Under the pieces are notes generated by a model, which saw only the letters and a program-made list of their open reading frames with translations, searched no databases and was not told where the DNA came from. Made by a program: the position numbers and the translations under genes. From Flavobacteriaceae bacterium (lineage in GTDB: Bacteria; Bacteroidota; Bacteroidia; Flavobacteriales; Flavobacteriaceae), in the NCBI GenBank assembly GCA_026710085.1, contig JAPORT010000088.1:1-64000 (forward strand): a stretch of DNA of 64,000 nucleotides, in the 5' to 3' direction. Position 1 is the stretch's first letter, and every line of letters begins with the position of its first letter. Positions 55,111 to 64,000 of this stretch are shown piece by piece.

Positions 55111-55546
55111 GATGGTATGGATGATTTCCAAGGATGGTTAATGCACGATAGATTTGTTCTAAAAGTATGACTCGAATCATTTGATGAGTCAAGGTCATTC
55201 TTGAAAATGATAAATGATAATGACTTTCCTTTTGTAAGTAGGGCAGAAGGCCATAAGGACCGCCGATGAGAAAAATAATTTGATGGTATGAAAGCAATCT
55301 TTTAGATTGCAATAGATGAGCAAACTCCTTTGAATCTAGTTGTTGTCCAGTATCCACCAATGAAACGAAAAAAGTTTTTTTGGTGGTTTTCCGTATAAGT
55401 TGATGAATCTTCTGGCGTTTCGATTTTTCGCCCATGACATGAAAATAAAACTTTGTAAATCGTGAAATTCTCTTTGAATACCGGGTCACCAATTGATTCA
55501 TTTCAATATCATTCGATTTACCGAAGGCAATGACATGTATTTCCAT
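55103..55546 (-). CDS. rlmH: 23S rRNA (pseudouridine1915-N3)-methyltransferase
   Basis: 147 residues of the SPOUT knot fold: IIFLIGGPYGL is the SAM-binding loop, FSRMTLTHQMIRVILLEQIY the knot helix and HPYHHG the C-terminus. It methylates pseudouridine 1915 of assembled ribosomes. Overlaps rdgB, so coexpressed. Confidence 0.93.
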   Translation of the reverse strand: MEIHVIAFGKSNDIEMNQLVTRYSKRISRFTKFYFHVMGEKSKRQKIHQLIRKTTKKTFFVSLVDTGQQLDSKEFAHLLQSKRLLSYHQIIFLIGGPYGLLPYLQKESHYHLSFSRMTLTHQMIRVILLEQIYRALTILGNHPYHHG

Positions 55547-55625
55547 TTCAAAATTTTAACAAAATTCATACTAATTGTCAATTAGTCAATAGAGAGGATG
55601 AATTTAAATTACCGTACCATCCCTT

Positions 55626-55633
55626 TATATTTG
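55626..55633 (+). promoter_or_regulatory. -7 promoter element for the YihY gene
   Basis: TATATTTG fits TAnnTTTG and ends 4 bases before the ATG at 55638, so the transcript would be nearly leaderless. Confidence 0.35.
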
Positions 55634-55637
55634 TTTG

Positions 55638-56585
55638 ATGAGTAAAATTCAGCAAATCCAAAAAATAACTATTCATTGGGTTGCGATCACTGTATCACCC
55701 TTAAAAAAAATTATAATTCCTGGTTTTGGAGGCATTACGATTTATCAATTACTTCAATTATATTTAATCGGCATCTTAAAAGGGACGATTAGTATGCGTG
55801 CATCGAGCGTTTCTTTTAGTTTTTTTTTAGCACTTTTTCCTTTTTTATTATTCTTATTTAATCTCATTCCCTTTGCTAGTCATTTCGCCTTTTTGTCTCC
55901 AGATAATTTTGAAAAATCGTTGTTGAGAGATTTTGGCTTGGTGATTCCATCTGATTCTCAAAGTTTTTTCAATCAAATATTCAATGAAATTCAAAACAGA
56001 CCCCGAGCTGGTTTGCTTTCTTCTGTTTTTTTATTATCTGTGTTTTTTTCTGCCAATGGTATTCGATCTCTTTTTGCATCATTTCAAGAATCCTATCATT
56101 TAGAGATTACGAGAAATTTTTTTTCACAATTTCTGTATGCTGCAAGCATCAGTATCATCATTGCACTTTTGATTTTAATCGGGGTTGGCAGTTTTTTCTA
56201 TATGGAAGGTCAAGTTTTAGAAATTGCTCAATGGTTGGGGTTCAATGATTACAAATATGTCCGCTATATCCAATTGGGCTTTTTTGGATTCATTATATTA
56301 TTAATTGTTTGTATTCTGTACAAGTTTGGTTCGATAGAAACTAGAAAGGTTCATTTCTTTTCGGCGGGATCATTCTTTACAACCGTATTATTTTTTGTGT
56401 CAACATATCTTTTTGGAATCTATGTTGATAACTTTTCATCTTACAATCAGCTCTATGGTTCTTTAGGAGCTCTTTTGATTTTCCTCATCTATATTTTTTT
56501 AAATGCCAACATATTGCTTTTGGGTTTTGAATTAAATGTAACCATTAGAAAACTTAAAAAAATGAAACAGTCAACTGAGAGCTAA
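55638..56585 (+). CDS. YihY/BrkB family membrane protein
   Basis: 315 residues from ATG 55638. Six membrane segments and the family marks SMRASSVSFSFFLALFPFLL, then SANGIRSLFASFQESY, VGSFFYMEG and YGSLGALLIFLIYIFLNANI. Earlier called ribonuclease BN by mistake; real role unknown, perhaps envelope transport. priA follows 4 bases later. Confidence 0.88.
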   Translation: MSKIQQIQKITIHWVAITVSPLKKIIIPGFGGITIYQLLQLYLIGILKGTISMRASSVSFSFFLALFPFLLFLFNLIPFASHFAFLSPDNFEKSLLRDFGLVIPSDSQSFFNQIFNEIQNRPRAGLLSSVFLLSVFFSANGIRSLFASFQESYHLEITRNFFSQFLYAASISIIIALLILIGVGSFFYMEGQVLEIAQWLGFNDYKYVRYIQLGFFGFIILLIVCILYKFGSIETRKVHFFSAGSFFTTVLFFVSTYLFGIYVDNFSSYNQLYGSLGALLIFLIYIFLNANILLLGFELNVTIRKLKKMKQSTES

Positions 56586-56589
56586 GCCA

Positions 56590-59031
56590 ATGTATTTTGT
56601 TGACGTCATTTTACCGCTTCCATTAAAAAAATCATTGACTTACCAGATTGATCAAGATCATTTTCAAAACATCAGCCTAGGAACTCGAGTGGCTGTCCCG
56701 TTTCGTAAAAACAAAATACAAACTGGAATTATTGAACGATTGCATCAAGAACCACCATTATATTATGAAACGAAATCTATTGAATTCGTTCTTGATGATT
56801 ATCCCATCGTCACCAAAACACAGATGGAGTTTTGGCAATGGATTTCTTCTTATTATTTAGCAACTATGGGAGAAATTATTCGCGCAGCGCTCCCTTCAAC
56901 TTTTTTTCTTGAAAGTCAAACCATTTTTATCGCAAATCAAAATGTGAATATTGAGGAGTTGAGATCGGATCAAAAAATGTATGCCGTTTATATGGCAATC
57001 AAGGATAAGCCTTCAATGATAACTCAAATTGAAAGTAAAACCAAACTGACTCGATTAATGCCGATCATTAAAAAACTGTTGGACAGAGAATTTGTGAGAC
57101 TCAAGCAAAATTTAGAAGATAAGTATCGACCCCTATTGGTTTCTCATGTCAAAGTGAATCCTGTTTATGATGATGATCAAAAACTTGAAGAAGCGACGAA
57201 CAATCTATCAAGAGCTCCAAAACAACTTCATGCTCTCGTTGAAATTCTTAAAAAAGATCCAACAAGGCAACAATGGATCAAAGTATATGAATTAAAAAAG
57301 AAAGAAATCTCAACGCAATCCATCAATGCTTTGTCAGAAAAGGGATTGATTATCAAAGAAAAAATTCCATTAGAGCGTATCTTGATTGAAGATATTAAGA
57401 AAGAAAAACCACATCAACTTTCTAAAGATCAAGCCAAAGCAACTCATGAGATAGAACAACAGTTTAAAAAGCACTATGCTGTTTTATTGCATGGAGTGAC
57501 AGCGTCTGGAAAAACAGAGGTTTATATGTCTTTAATTGATAAACATCTCGAGAAACAACAACAGGTTCTTTATTTACTGCCAGAAATTTCTTTAACCTCC
57601 CAAATATTACTGAGATTAAAAGCTCGTTTTGGAAGTGTTGTGACTGTCTATCATTCAAAATATAATCTCAATGAACGAACTGAAGTCTGGTATAAAGTCT
57701 TAACATCGGCAAATAACGCATATATCATCGTTGGGGCTAGATCAGCATTGATGTTACCTTTTCAAAATTTAGGGCTCATTATTATTGATGAGGAACATGA
57801 GCAAGCTTACAAGCAATTTGATCCCTCACCAAGATACAACGCTCGAGATTCAGCCGTTAAATTGGCGTATCATCTTCAAATCAATGTATTGCTTGGATCT
57901 GCCACACCAAGTATTGAATCGACTACGAATGCCCTCAACGGAAAATATGGATTGGTCAGATTAAAGCAGAGATATGCAGGGGTGGAAATGCCAGAAATCA
58001 GTGCCATTAATATGTTGGAACAAAAAAAAGAGAATAAAATAACTGGAGTTTTTTCGCATCTATTGGTAGATAAAATCAGGGAAACACTCGATAATGGAAA
58101 ACAGGTTATTCTCTTTCAAAATCGTAGGGGCTATGCTCCAAAAGTCGAATGTTCTGACTGTGAACATGTTCCGCAGTGCAAACGTTGTGATGTTTCACTG
58201 ACCTACCATCAGTACGATAATACACTCCGGTGCCATTTATGTAATTACAGTATTCCCAAATCGAATGATTGCCCCGTTTGTGCTAATACAATGCTAATTA
58301 ATATAGGTTTTGGGACTCAACAAATTCAAGAGCAGGTCAATTCTCTTTTTCCAAAAGTCCAATCCATTCGAATGGACAAAGATTCTACAGGGGGAAAGCA
58401 TAGTATTGAAAACATCATCAAAGATTTTTCTGAAGGCAAGTACCAAATTTTAATTGGAACACAAATGGTTGTCAAAGGATTAGACTTTAAAAATGTGATG
58501 TTGGTTGGTGTTCTAGATGCGGATCATTCTTTATATTTCCCAGATTTTAGATCTTTTGAACGGACTTTTCAAATATTGAGTCAAGTAGCAGGTAGAGCTG
58601 GCCGAGTAGATCAGCGAGGAAATGTGTTTTTTCAAACAAGAAACCCAACCAACAATGTGATCCAAGCGGTATTAGCCAATGACTATGATACTTTTTACAA
58701 GGAAGAAATTAGTGATCGGGAATCACACCAATATCCTCCCTTTACTCGTCTAATCCGAATTACAATGAAATGTTTAGAAAAATTTTTATTAGATGATGCT
58801 GCAGATTGGTTTGCTCGAACTTTGAGGCAAAACTTTCATGGAGATATGTTAGGTCCTGTCTATCCATCCGTCAGTCGGATTAAAAACATGTTTCACAAAC
58901 AAATTCACATTAAAATAAAAGTTGAAAATCAAAGTAGTACAAAAAGGGAATTAGACCATGCTCATGGTCGATTCAATAGCATTCCTCAATTTCGTTCGGT
59001 AAAAGTTTCATTTGATGTTGATCCTTATTGA
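56590..59031 (+). CDS. priA: Primosomal protein N' (replication restart helicase PriA)
   Basis: 813 residues. An N-terminal DNA-binding domain is followed by Walker A GVTASGKTEVY, DEEHEQAYKQFDPSPRYNARD and GSATPSIES. The paired zinc sites CSDCEHVPQCKRC and CHLCNY...CPVC are intact, followed by GTQMVVKGLDF and QVAGRAGR. PriA reloads the replisome at stalled forks. A stem-loop lies 39 bases after the stop. Confidence 0.95.
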   Translation: MYFVDVILPLPLKKSLTYQIDQDHFQNISLGTRVAVPFRKNKIQTGIIERLHQEPPLYYETKSIEFVLDDYPIVTKTQMEFWQWISSYYLATMGEIIRAALPSTFFLESQTIFIANQNVNIEELRSDQKMYAVYMAIKDKPSMITQIESKTKLTRLMPIIKKLLDREFVRLKQNLEDKYRPLLVSHVKVNPVYDDDQKLEEATNNLSRAPKQLHALVEILKKDPTRQQWIKVYELKKKEISTQSINALSEKGLIIKEKIPLERILIEDIKKEKPHQLSKDQAKATHEIEQQFKKHYAVLLHGVTASGKTEVYMSLIDKHLEKQQQVLYLLPEISLTSQILLRLKARFGSVVTVYHSKYNLNERTEVWYKVLTSANNAYIIVGARSALMLPFQNLGLIIIDEEHEQAYKQFDPSPRYNARDSAVKLAYHLQINVLLGSATPSIESTTNALNGKYGLVRLKQRYAGVEMPEISAINMLEQKKENKITGVFSHLLVDKIRETLDNGKQVILFQNRRGYAPKVECSDCEHVPQCKRCDVSLTYHQYDNTLRCHLCNYSIPKSNDCPVCANTMLINIGFGTQQIQEQVNSLFPKVQSIRMDKDSTGGKHSIENIIKDFSEGKYQILIGTQMVVKGLDFKNVMLVGVLDADHSLYFPDFRSFERTFQILSQVAGRAGRVDQRGNVFFQTRNPTNNVIQAVLANDYDTFYKEEISDRESHQYPPFTRLIRITMKCLEKFLLDDAADWFARTLRQNFHGDMLGPVYPSVSRIKNMFHKQIHIKIKVENQSSTKRELDHAHGRFNSIPQFRSVKVSFDVDPY

Positions 59032-59069
59032 TTTGTAGAAATGATTTGAAAATGAATAAAGTCCATAGG

Positions 59070-59089
59070 TGGGGATCCAAAAATCCCCA
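59070..59089. terminator. Stem-loop between priA and the AbiEii pair
   Basis: TGGGGAT (59070-59076), loop CCAAAA, ATCCCCA (59083-59089): a perfect 7-bp stem between convergent genes. Only a short AT-rich run follows, so it may act as a weak bidirectional terminator. Confidence 0.5.
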
Positions 59090-59197
59090 TTAAATGACAG
59101 TGAAATGGATTTGGAATGAAATTATAGATCGAATATCGATATCCTCACAGGGAGGTATCTCATGGGCATCAAACCGCTATTTGAAAATAGATTTCGC

Positions 59198-59908
59198 TTA
59201 TTTCATTAATCGCAATAATTTATCAACTTTTAATTTCCAGCGTTCCAAGGCAATATCTTCATCGACCCACATACATGGTAAAATGTAGTATTCACGTTTT
59301 ATATTTTTTAATGCTTCAGGACTCCTTAGAGGATCTTTGAATCGATACTTATCAAATACATTATGAATAGAGAGTTTTTCTTTGAGAGCTCTTTTTTCTT
59401 TATAGAGCTCCCATAAATCCAAAATATCAATACCACCACCTTCTTTTTCGGTAAGAAAGTCCAAGTCGTAGGCATCTTTGTTTCCACCTCTACTGTCAAT
59501 TTTCATCAAACCAATATCTTCAAGACTCAAAAAATTAATTCCATCAATTCGAGTCGTTTCTTTCATGAAGAGCAAATTTTGAACGACATCAATTCTTAAA
59601 TTAGTATGAAAATCTGGAGGGATATATGAAAAGGTATTGAGGTGTTTTTTATTATAGTTTTCTAATTTGAGTCCATCGCATTCATCTTTACCGTATTTGG
59701 ATACTAAGTATTGGTATAAATCTTTTAATTTCTCATCGGGAATGGGGCCACTAATGAAAAAGTCTATGTCAAACGAAACTCTGTGTTTGAAGCGGTATGC
59801 TAGGTTTGTTCCTCCAACAAGTGTGAAATCTTGAAATACATGTTTAATTTCATGCAACACTTTCAGAAGCTCCCCACTTAAAGGTTCGGGTACGTTCCAG
59901 CTGCCCAT
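59198..59908 (-). CDS. AbiEii-type nucleotidyltransferase toxin
   Basis: 236 residues from ATG 59908 (the ATG at 59917 is three codons earlier). FTLVGGTNLAYRFKHRVSFD then IDFF is the GG(S/T)...R-S-D-D nucleotidyltransferase site of the AbiEii/AbiGii family. FLSLEDIGLMKIDSRGGNKD and AYDLDFL follow the family pattern. These toxins modify tRNA or other targets, and such pairs act as type IV toxin-antitoxin or abortive-infection systems. It overlaps the partner gene by 59 bases in a different frame. Confidence 0.8.
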   Translation of the reverse strand: MGSWNVPEPLSGELLKVLHEIKHVFQDFTLVGGTNLAYRFKHRVSFDIDFFISGPIPDEKLKDLYQYLVSKYGKDECDGLKLENYNKKHLNTFSYIPPDFHTNLRIDVVQNLLFMKETTRIDGINFLSLEDIGLMKIDSRGGNKDAYDLDFLTEKEGGGIDILDLWELYKEKRALKEKLSIHNVFDKYRFKDPLRSPEALKNIKREYYILPCMWVDEDIALERWKLKVDKLLRLMK

Positions 59909-60347
59909 AACTCTCAAATATAATCTTTCTTACATCAACTCCAACCATAGGGTCTGGACAATGACCAATCACATCCATAATTTCTTCAGGTGAATAAAAT
60001 TGTTCCAAAATCGATAAAGTCTTTAAAACAGCCCCTTTTAATGACAAATTTCTATGACGCATACATCTGAAAGCCCTTTCGATAATGATTAATTTGTTCT
60101 TTTTCCAATGTAACCAATACACATCGGTGTCCCAGAAACAAACAGGGTTGTCTTTGAAGATTTCTTTTGGATGCGGGTTTTGATTTTTGATTTCTTCTAA
60201 AAAATCAAGTTCTCTTTGGTATAACTCCTTTTCATCTTTTGGATTTTTAGCAAGACGTTTTACTTTGTGTTTGATGTTTCTTAAAACCATTTCTTCTGGT
60301 AAATGTAAAAGTCGTTGCGTTTCGTTGTAAGGAAAAGAGTCGTTCAT
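59850..60347 (-). CDS. Partner of the AbiEii toxin, DUF6922-like
   Basis: 165 residues. VCFWDTDVYWLHWKKNKLII then IERAFRC resembles DUF6922, a short domain I associate with genes directly upstream of AbiEii toxins in Bacteroidota. The C-terminal HCPDPMVGVDVRKIIFESYG is helical. It is first in the pair and has a palindrome 34 bases upstream, the expected layout for an autoregulating antitoxin. The N-terminal 80 charged residues are an extension I cannot place. Confidence 0.6.
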   Translation of the reverse strand: MNDSFPYNETQRLLHLPEEMVLRNIKHKVKRLAKNPKDEKELYQRELDFLEEIKNQNPHPKEIFKDNPVCFWDTDVYWLHWKKNKLIIIERAFRCMRHRNLSLKGAVLKTLSILEQFYSPEEIMDVIGHCPDPMVGVDVRKIIFESYGQLERTRTFKWGASESVA

Positions 60348-60380
60348 GGAGAAGCGAAATTAATTAAAAATAACAGCACT

Positions 60381-60407
60381 CGAATTAATCCATTGTGAAT
60401 TAATTCG
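60381..60407 (-). promoter_or_regulatory. Palindromic operator candidate for the AbiEii pair
   Basis: CGAATTAAT, 9 spacer bases (CCATTGTGA), ATTAATTCG: perfect 9-base arms centred 47 bases before the ATG at 60347. Arms separated by about one helical turn suit a dimeric repressor. From 60408 to 60685 I see no gene. Confidence 0.5.
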
Positions 60408-60685
60408 TTATGGATACACAAGTACATTTTACGCTTACCACTAGAATTAGATTTGGAAGTAAAACACTAGAAAGGTTGAGAAAACCTAACCAAAGAAACC
60501 TATGTCAAGTTGAGTTAGGATTCTTCATGTTGGACTACTAGATATTTGAACTTAGCTTTTCATTAATTGAAAGCAGTAGAAATGTCGAGGAAGTCCAATA
60601 CTCGATGATTGCGGCATATGAGATGTTAGGGTTGTACCATTCTAAATATAGTTCCCAACAGAATATGATTATTTCACCAAATCTA

Positions 60686-60693
60686 TATCTTTG
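60686..60693 (+). promoter_or_regulatory. -7 promoter element for rpsF-rpsR-rplI
   Basis: TATCTTTG fits TAnnTTTG and lies 20 bases before the rpsF ATG. No strong -33 box. Confidence 0.5.
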
Positions 60694-60712
60694 CAGCCCT
60701 TAAAAATTCTGT

Positions 60713-61108
60713 ATGCAGCATTATGAAACTGTTTTCATACTCAATCCCGTTCTATCAGAAAGCCAGATAGAGGAAACAGTAAAAAAATATCAGAAGTACA
60801 TCACCTCGGCTAAAGGTGAAATCATTGATACTGAAAATTGGGGACTCAAAAAGTTAGCTTACCCGATCAACAAAAAAAAGAGTGGTTTTTACCAATTGAT
60901 CGAGTTCAGTTCCGAAGGTGATATTGTTTCTGATTTAGAACTTCAATTTCGAAGAGATGAGAAAGTTTTGAGATACTTAACAGTCAAACTTGACAAATAC
61001 GCTTTGGCTTGGTCCCAAAAACGTAGAGAAAAACTTAAATCCAAAGCTGAAAAACCATCTGAAGAAAAAGAACAGGAATCTCAACCAAGGGAACCAGTAA
61101 ACGCTTAG
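60713..61108 (+). CDS. rpsF: 30S ribosomal protein S6
   Basis: 131 residues. [37 protein letters not shown] and [18 protein letters not shown] are S6 landmarks. The C-terminal tail is charged and about 20 residues longer than the core, as in many Bacteroidota. First gene of the S6-S18-L9 operon. Confidence 0.96.
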   Translation: MQHYETVFILNPVLSESQIEETVKKYQKYITSAKGEIIDTENWGLKKLAYPINKKKSGFYQLIEFSSEGDIVSDLELQFRRDEKVLRYLTVKLDKYALAWSQKRREKLKSKAEKPSEEKEQESQPREPVNA

Positions 61109-61113
61109 CCATT

Positions 61114-61416
61114 ATGTCAAAAATAGAAGAACAATCGAGTGGAGGAAATCAAGGTGAAATAAGGTATCTCACCCCCTTAAATATTGCCACGGTATCAAAA
61201 AAGAAATATTGTCGATTCAAGCGTTCGGGAATTAAGTATGTCGATTATAAGGACCCTGATTTTTTAATGAGTTTTATCAATGATCAAGGCAAGATTCTGC
61301 CACGAAGAATTACAGGAACTTCCTTGAAGTACCAGCGGAAAGTATCTCTTGCCGTGAAAAGAGCAAGACACTTAGCATTATTGCCTTATATCGGAGATTT
61401 AGTTAAAGAAGAATAG
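61114..61416 (+). CDS. rpsR: 30S ribosomal protein S18
   Basis: 100 residues, with [26 protein letters not shown]-like [19 protein letters not shown] and [12 protein letters not shown]18 binds next to S6 on the platform of the 30S subunit. Five bases separate it from rpsF and rplI on each side. Confidence 0.96.
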   Translation: MSKIEEQSSGGNQGEIRYLTPLNIATVSKKKYCRFKRSGIKYVDYKDPDFLMSFINDQGKILPRRITGTSLKYQRKVSLAVKRARHLALLPYIGDLVKEE

Positions 61417-61421
61417 ATATT

Positions 61422-61868
61422 ATGGAACTAATCTTAAAAGAAGATATTTCTGGATTAGGATTTAAGGACGATATAGTTCAAGTTAAAAATGGCTATGGTC
61501 GAAATTATTTGATTCCAAAAGGCTTGGCTCAGATAGCCACAGAATCAGCCAAAAAGATTTTAGCAGAAAATCTTAAACAAAGGGCATTTAAGGAAAAAAG
61601 TCAAGTTGAACAAGCCCACAAGCTAGCTCAGGATATTTCGAAAATCAAAATCAAAATAAAATCTAAAGTGGCCACAGCTGACAAGTTATTCGGAAGTGTC
61701 GGTTCTCAGAATTTAGCTGATGCTTTAAAAGAAAAGGGTTATGAATTGGATAAAGATGTGATTTCAATACCTGGTAAAACAATCAAACGCACTGGTTCTC
61801 ATTTAGCAAAAATTAGATTTCATCGGGAAGTTTCTGTGGAATTTCCGTTTGAAGTTATTCCGGAGTAA
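61422..61868 (+). CDS. rplI: 50S ribosomal protein L9
   Basis: 148 residues; the start MELILKEDISGLGFKDDIVQ then VKNGYGRNYLIPKGLA is the L9 N-terminal domain. A long helix leads to the C-terminal domain (KLFGSVGSQNLADAL). Last gene of the operon. The 135 bases to hisS hold no further gene. Confidence 0.96.
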   Translation: MELILKEDISGLGFKDDIVQVKNGYGRNYLIPKGLAQIATESAKKILAENLKQRAFKEKSQVEQAHKLAQDISKIKIKIKSKVATADKLFGSVGSQNLADALKEKGYELDKDVISIPGKTIKRTGSHLAKIRFHREVSVEFPFEVIPE

Positions 61869-62003
61869 TCGTTGGTAAAAAAGTTTTTAGTGAGATCGAT
61901 TTTCTTCAGTCTTAGTTGACAAAGATTGAGGTTAGAGTCATAGGGGTATCGTCAATTTCTGACCACAGAAACTTTTATACTGATACTTAGTGTTTGGCGT
62001 GGA

Positions 62004-63362
62004 CTATTGAATGGAAATAAAATAATCTAACAATTCATTATAGCCCATAGATTTTTGTTTTCCCGAGATCATGTCTTTGACAAGAAAGATTCGGTTTTTC
62101 TCTTCATCTGGACCATGGAACACAACATTTTCAACACCTATAGAATTGGCATAGGTCAATTGTTTGGATAGCTTAACATGATTGGGATACACCTCAACTT
62201 TGATACCCTTTAAGCGTAATTCATAAGTCAAACCGACGGCTTTATTGATATATGGTGTGCCAAAATTCAAAAACATAACTTTGATTTTGTTAAAAATATT
62301 TTCAGGAAATTCTTTTTGCTTCTCCAAAAGAATTTGAATTCGTTCAAATCCTAAAGAAATACCCATTCCACTCACATTTTGCAAACCGAATTTAGCCGTG
62401 AGATTATCATAGCGACCTCCAGCAGCTAACGATCCAATGGAAGGGTTTTCATGCGAAACCACCTCTAAAATCATTCCTGTGTAATAATTCAACCCTCTAA
62501 CCAAGGTGGGTTCGATTTTAATGTTTAAATCATTAGAAGAAAGATCTTCAAATTGAGATTTTATTGATTGGAGTTCTTCATAGGCTTGAAAAGCATCAGT
62601 CGACTGTTTTGCAAAATTTTCCAATCCATCAGGATGCGCTATAAATTGTTTGATATCATGGAGTTGGGTATCGTTTAACCCTAAATCTCTCAACAGAGAA
62701 ATCACCTTGTCAAGACCTATCTTTTCTAATTTATCAAGTTCGATTACTATTGGATTGAATTGATTAGAGGCTCCAATGGCACTAATAAATGCTTCTAAAA
62801 TTTGGCGGTGATTGATTTTAATGGTTAAGTTTTTCAATTTCAGTTTGTCAAAAATCAAATCCATCAACAACAGCATATCGATTTCATTTAAGACAGATTT
62901 TCTACCAATGATGTCAGCATCACATTGTACAAACTCTTGTAAACGTCCGTATTGTGGCCTATCAGCTCTCCAAACAGTTTGTATTTGATATCTCTTAAAA
63001 GGAAAATTGATCTCGTTTTGGTGTTGTGCTACATATCTTGATAGGGGAACAGTTAAATCATATCTTAGAGCTTTATCAGAAATGGATGAAATAAAGCTTG
63101 GAATATCACCTTTTTGAAAAGCTTCTACATTGGCTTTTTTCACTTTTTCTCCAGAGTTTAAGATTTTAAAAATCAACGTTTCCGCTTCGTCACCATAAAG
63201 GCCTTCCAAAAATTCTATTGCTTCAAAAGAAGGCGTCTCTATGGGCTGAAAACCAAAGAGTTCGAAACAATGACGGATCGTATTTTTCATGTAATTGCGT
63301 TTAGCAACTTCAGATGGAGAATAGTCTCTTGTTCCTTTTAGGTTTTTTGCTTTAAACGGCAT
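62004..63362 (-). CDS. hisS: Histidyl-tRNA synthetase
   Basis: 452 residues. Class II motifs: KGTRDYSP, RYDLTVPLSRYVAQH (motif 1/2), RPQYGRLQEFVQCDADIIG (motif 2) and the His-specific LVRGLNYYTGMILEV, SLAAGGRYDNL and MGISLGFERI (motif 3). The C-terminal anticodon-binding domain covers about residues 355-452. Converges toward rplI. A palindrome with a -7 element lies 38 bases upstream. Confidence 0.95.
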   Translation of the reverse strand: MPFKAKNLKGTRDYSPSEVAKRNYMKNTIRHCFELFGFQPIETPSFEAIEFLEGLYGDEAETLIFKILNSGEKVKKANVEAFQKGDIPSFISSISDKALRYDLTVPLSRYVAQHQNEINFPFKRYQIQTVWRADRPQYGRLQEFVQCDADIIGRKSVLNEIDMLLLMDLIFDKLKLKNLTIKINHRQILEAFISAIGASNQFNPIVIELDKLEKIGLDKVISLLRDLGLNDTQLHDIKQFIAHPDGLENFAKQSTDAFQAYEELQSIKSQFEDLSSNDLNIKIEPTLVRGLNYYTGMILEVVSHENPSIGSLAAGGRYDNLTAKFGLQNVSGMGISLGFERIQILLEKQKEFPENIFNKIKVMFLNFGTPYINKAVGLTYELRLKGIKVEVYPNHVKLSKQLTYANSIGVENVVFHGPDEEKNRIFLVKDMISGKQKSMGYNELLDYFISIQ

Positions 63363-63399
63363 GGCTTGAAGTGACTAATAAAAGGGCATATAATACTTC

Positions 63400-63417
63400 G
63401 ACAAATTTAAATTTGTC
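63400..63417. promoter_or_regulatory. 18-base perfect palindrome with -7 elements on both strands
   Basis: GACAAATTTAAATTTGTC. On the minus strand TAAATTTG (63409-63402) fits the -7 consensus 40 bases before hisS. The same motif on the plus strand (63408-63415) faces no clear gene. It could also be a repressor site. Confidence 0.4.
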
Positions 63418-63590
63418 ATGGCAATTCGATTTATCGATAATTTATTTTAGAATTGCATCTGCAACTTTATGGGACTAATACAATATACAATTCGTTATAT
63501 CACTAGTAAAAGAATAGATGAACGTGAAATCGGTTGTTGTAATGACTCAGGGGATTAAATAGAACTAAAAAAGCTATTTAAAATCAGCCA

Positions 63591-64000
<410 letters not shown>

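Overview
The window is a chromosomal piece of an AT-rich member of the Bacteroidota, most likely a flavobacterium-like, gliding-lineage organism. The evidence is an adjacent nadE / gldB / gldC cluster, lipoproteins with Bacteroidota-style lipoboxes, a TonB-dependent receptor, lipid A genes (lpxK, waaA), several -7 elements of the Bacteroidota form TAnnTTTG, and flavobacterial versions of DnaG and a C4-type coiled-coil protein that have lost their zinc ligands. This placement is inference from gene content; there is no rRNA in the window.

Layout. 1-4.7 kb is a graveyard: a cut-off exonuclease start, a frameshifted membrane protein, a small ribbon-helix-helix-like gene, an IS5-family remnant with perfect inverted ends, and a badly decayed AAA ATPase gene. 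4.7-13.9 kb holds housekeeping and periplasmic genes (coiled-coil protein, Nif3-like protein, TonB receptor, DUF885 lipoprotein, CDGSH protein, tRNA-Leu, M20 peptidase, hemW). 13.9-24.9 kb is a dense informational/biosynthetic block: ruvC, ndk, DUF721/DciA-like gene, recF, an esterase, adk-obg, a MazG-like gene, aroA, queA, rlmN, polyprenyl synthase. 25.1-26.3 kb holds a second, better preserved copy of the decayed ATPase, broken by two in-frame TGA codons. 26.5-36.4 kb has dnaG, nadE, gldB-gldC, a stretch of surface-protein and transposase remnants, a DUF456 protein, a sigma factor overlapping an atypical Nramp-like transporter, lipA and lpxK.

36.4-46.7 kb is the accessory heart of the window. 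It has a large surface lipoprotein that joins InlB-like repeats, two BspA/DUF285 arrays and a C-terminal zinc-peptidase-like HExxH domain. It is followed by a four-gene cluster (SDR, SRPBCC lipoprotein, an exported double DUF3237-like + SDR fusion, AraC regulator), a decayed region, and a DUF4143 ATPase. 46.7-59.0 kb returns to core genes (alkaline phosphatase, waaA, DegT aminotransferase, purB, rdgB, rlmH, YihY, priA). 59.2-60.4 kb is an AbiEii-type toxin / partner pair with a palindromic operator candidate. The window ends with rpsF-rpsR-rplI, hisS and the 3' part of an SDR gene whose catalytic lysine is replaced.

The recurring theme is expansion and decay. Fragments of the same lipoprotein family lie near 30.8 and 51.4 kb as well as in the intact gene at 36.5 kb, and one ATPase family occurs twice as pseudogenes. 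Several transposase scraps sit between otherwise conserved operons. The most unusual intact items are the adhesin-protease lipoprotein and the exported DUF3237-SDR fusion operon.
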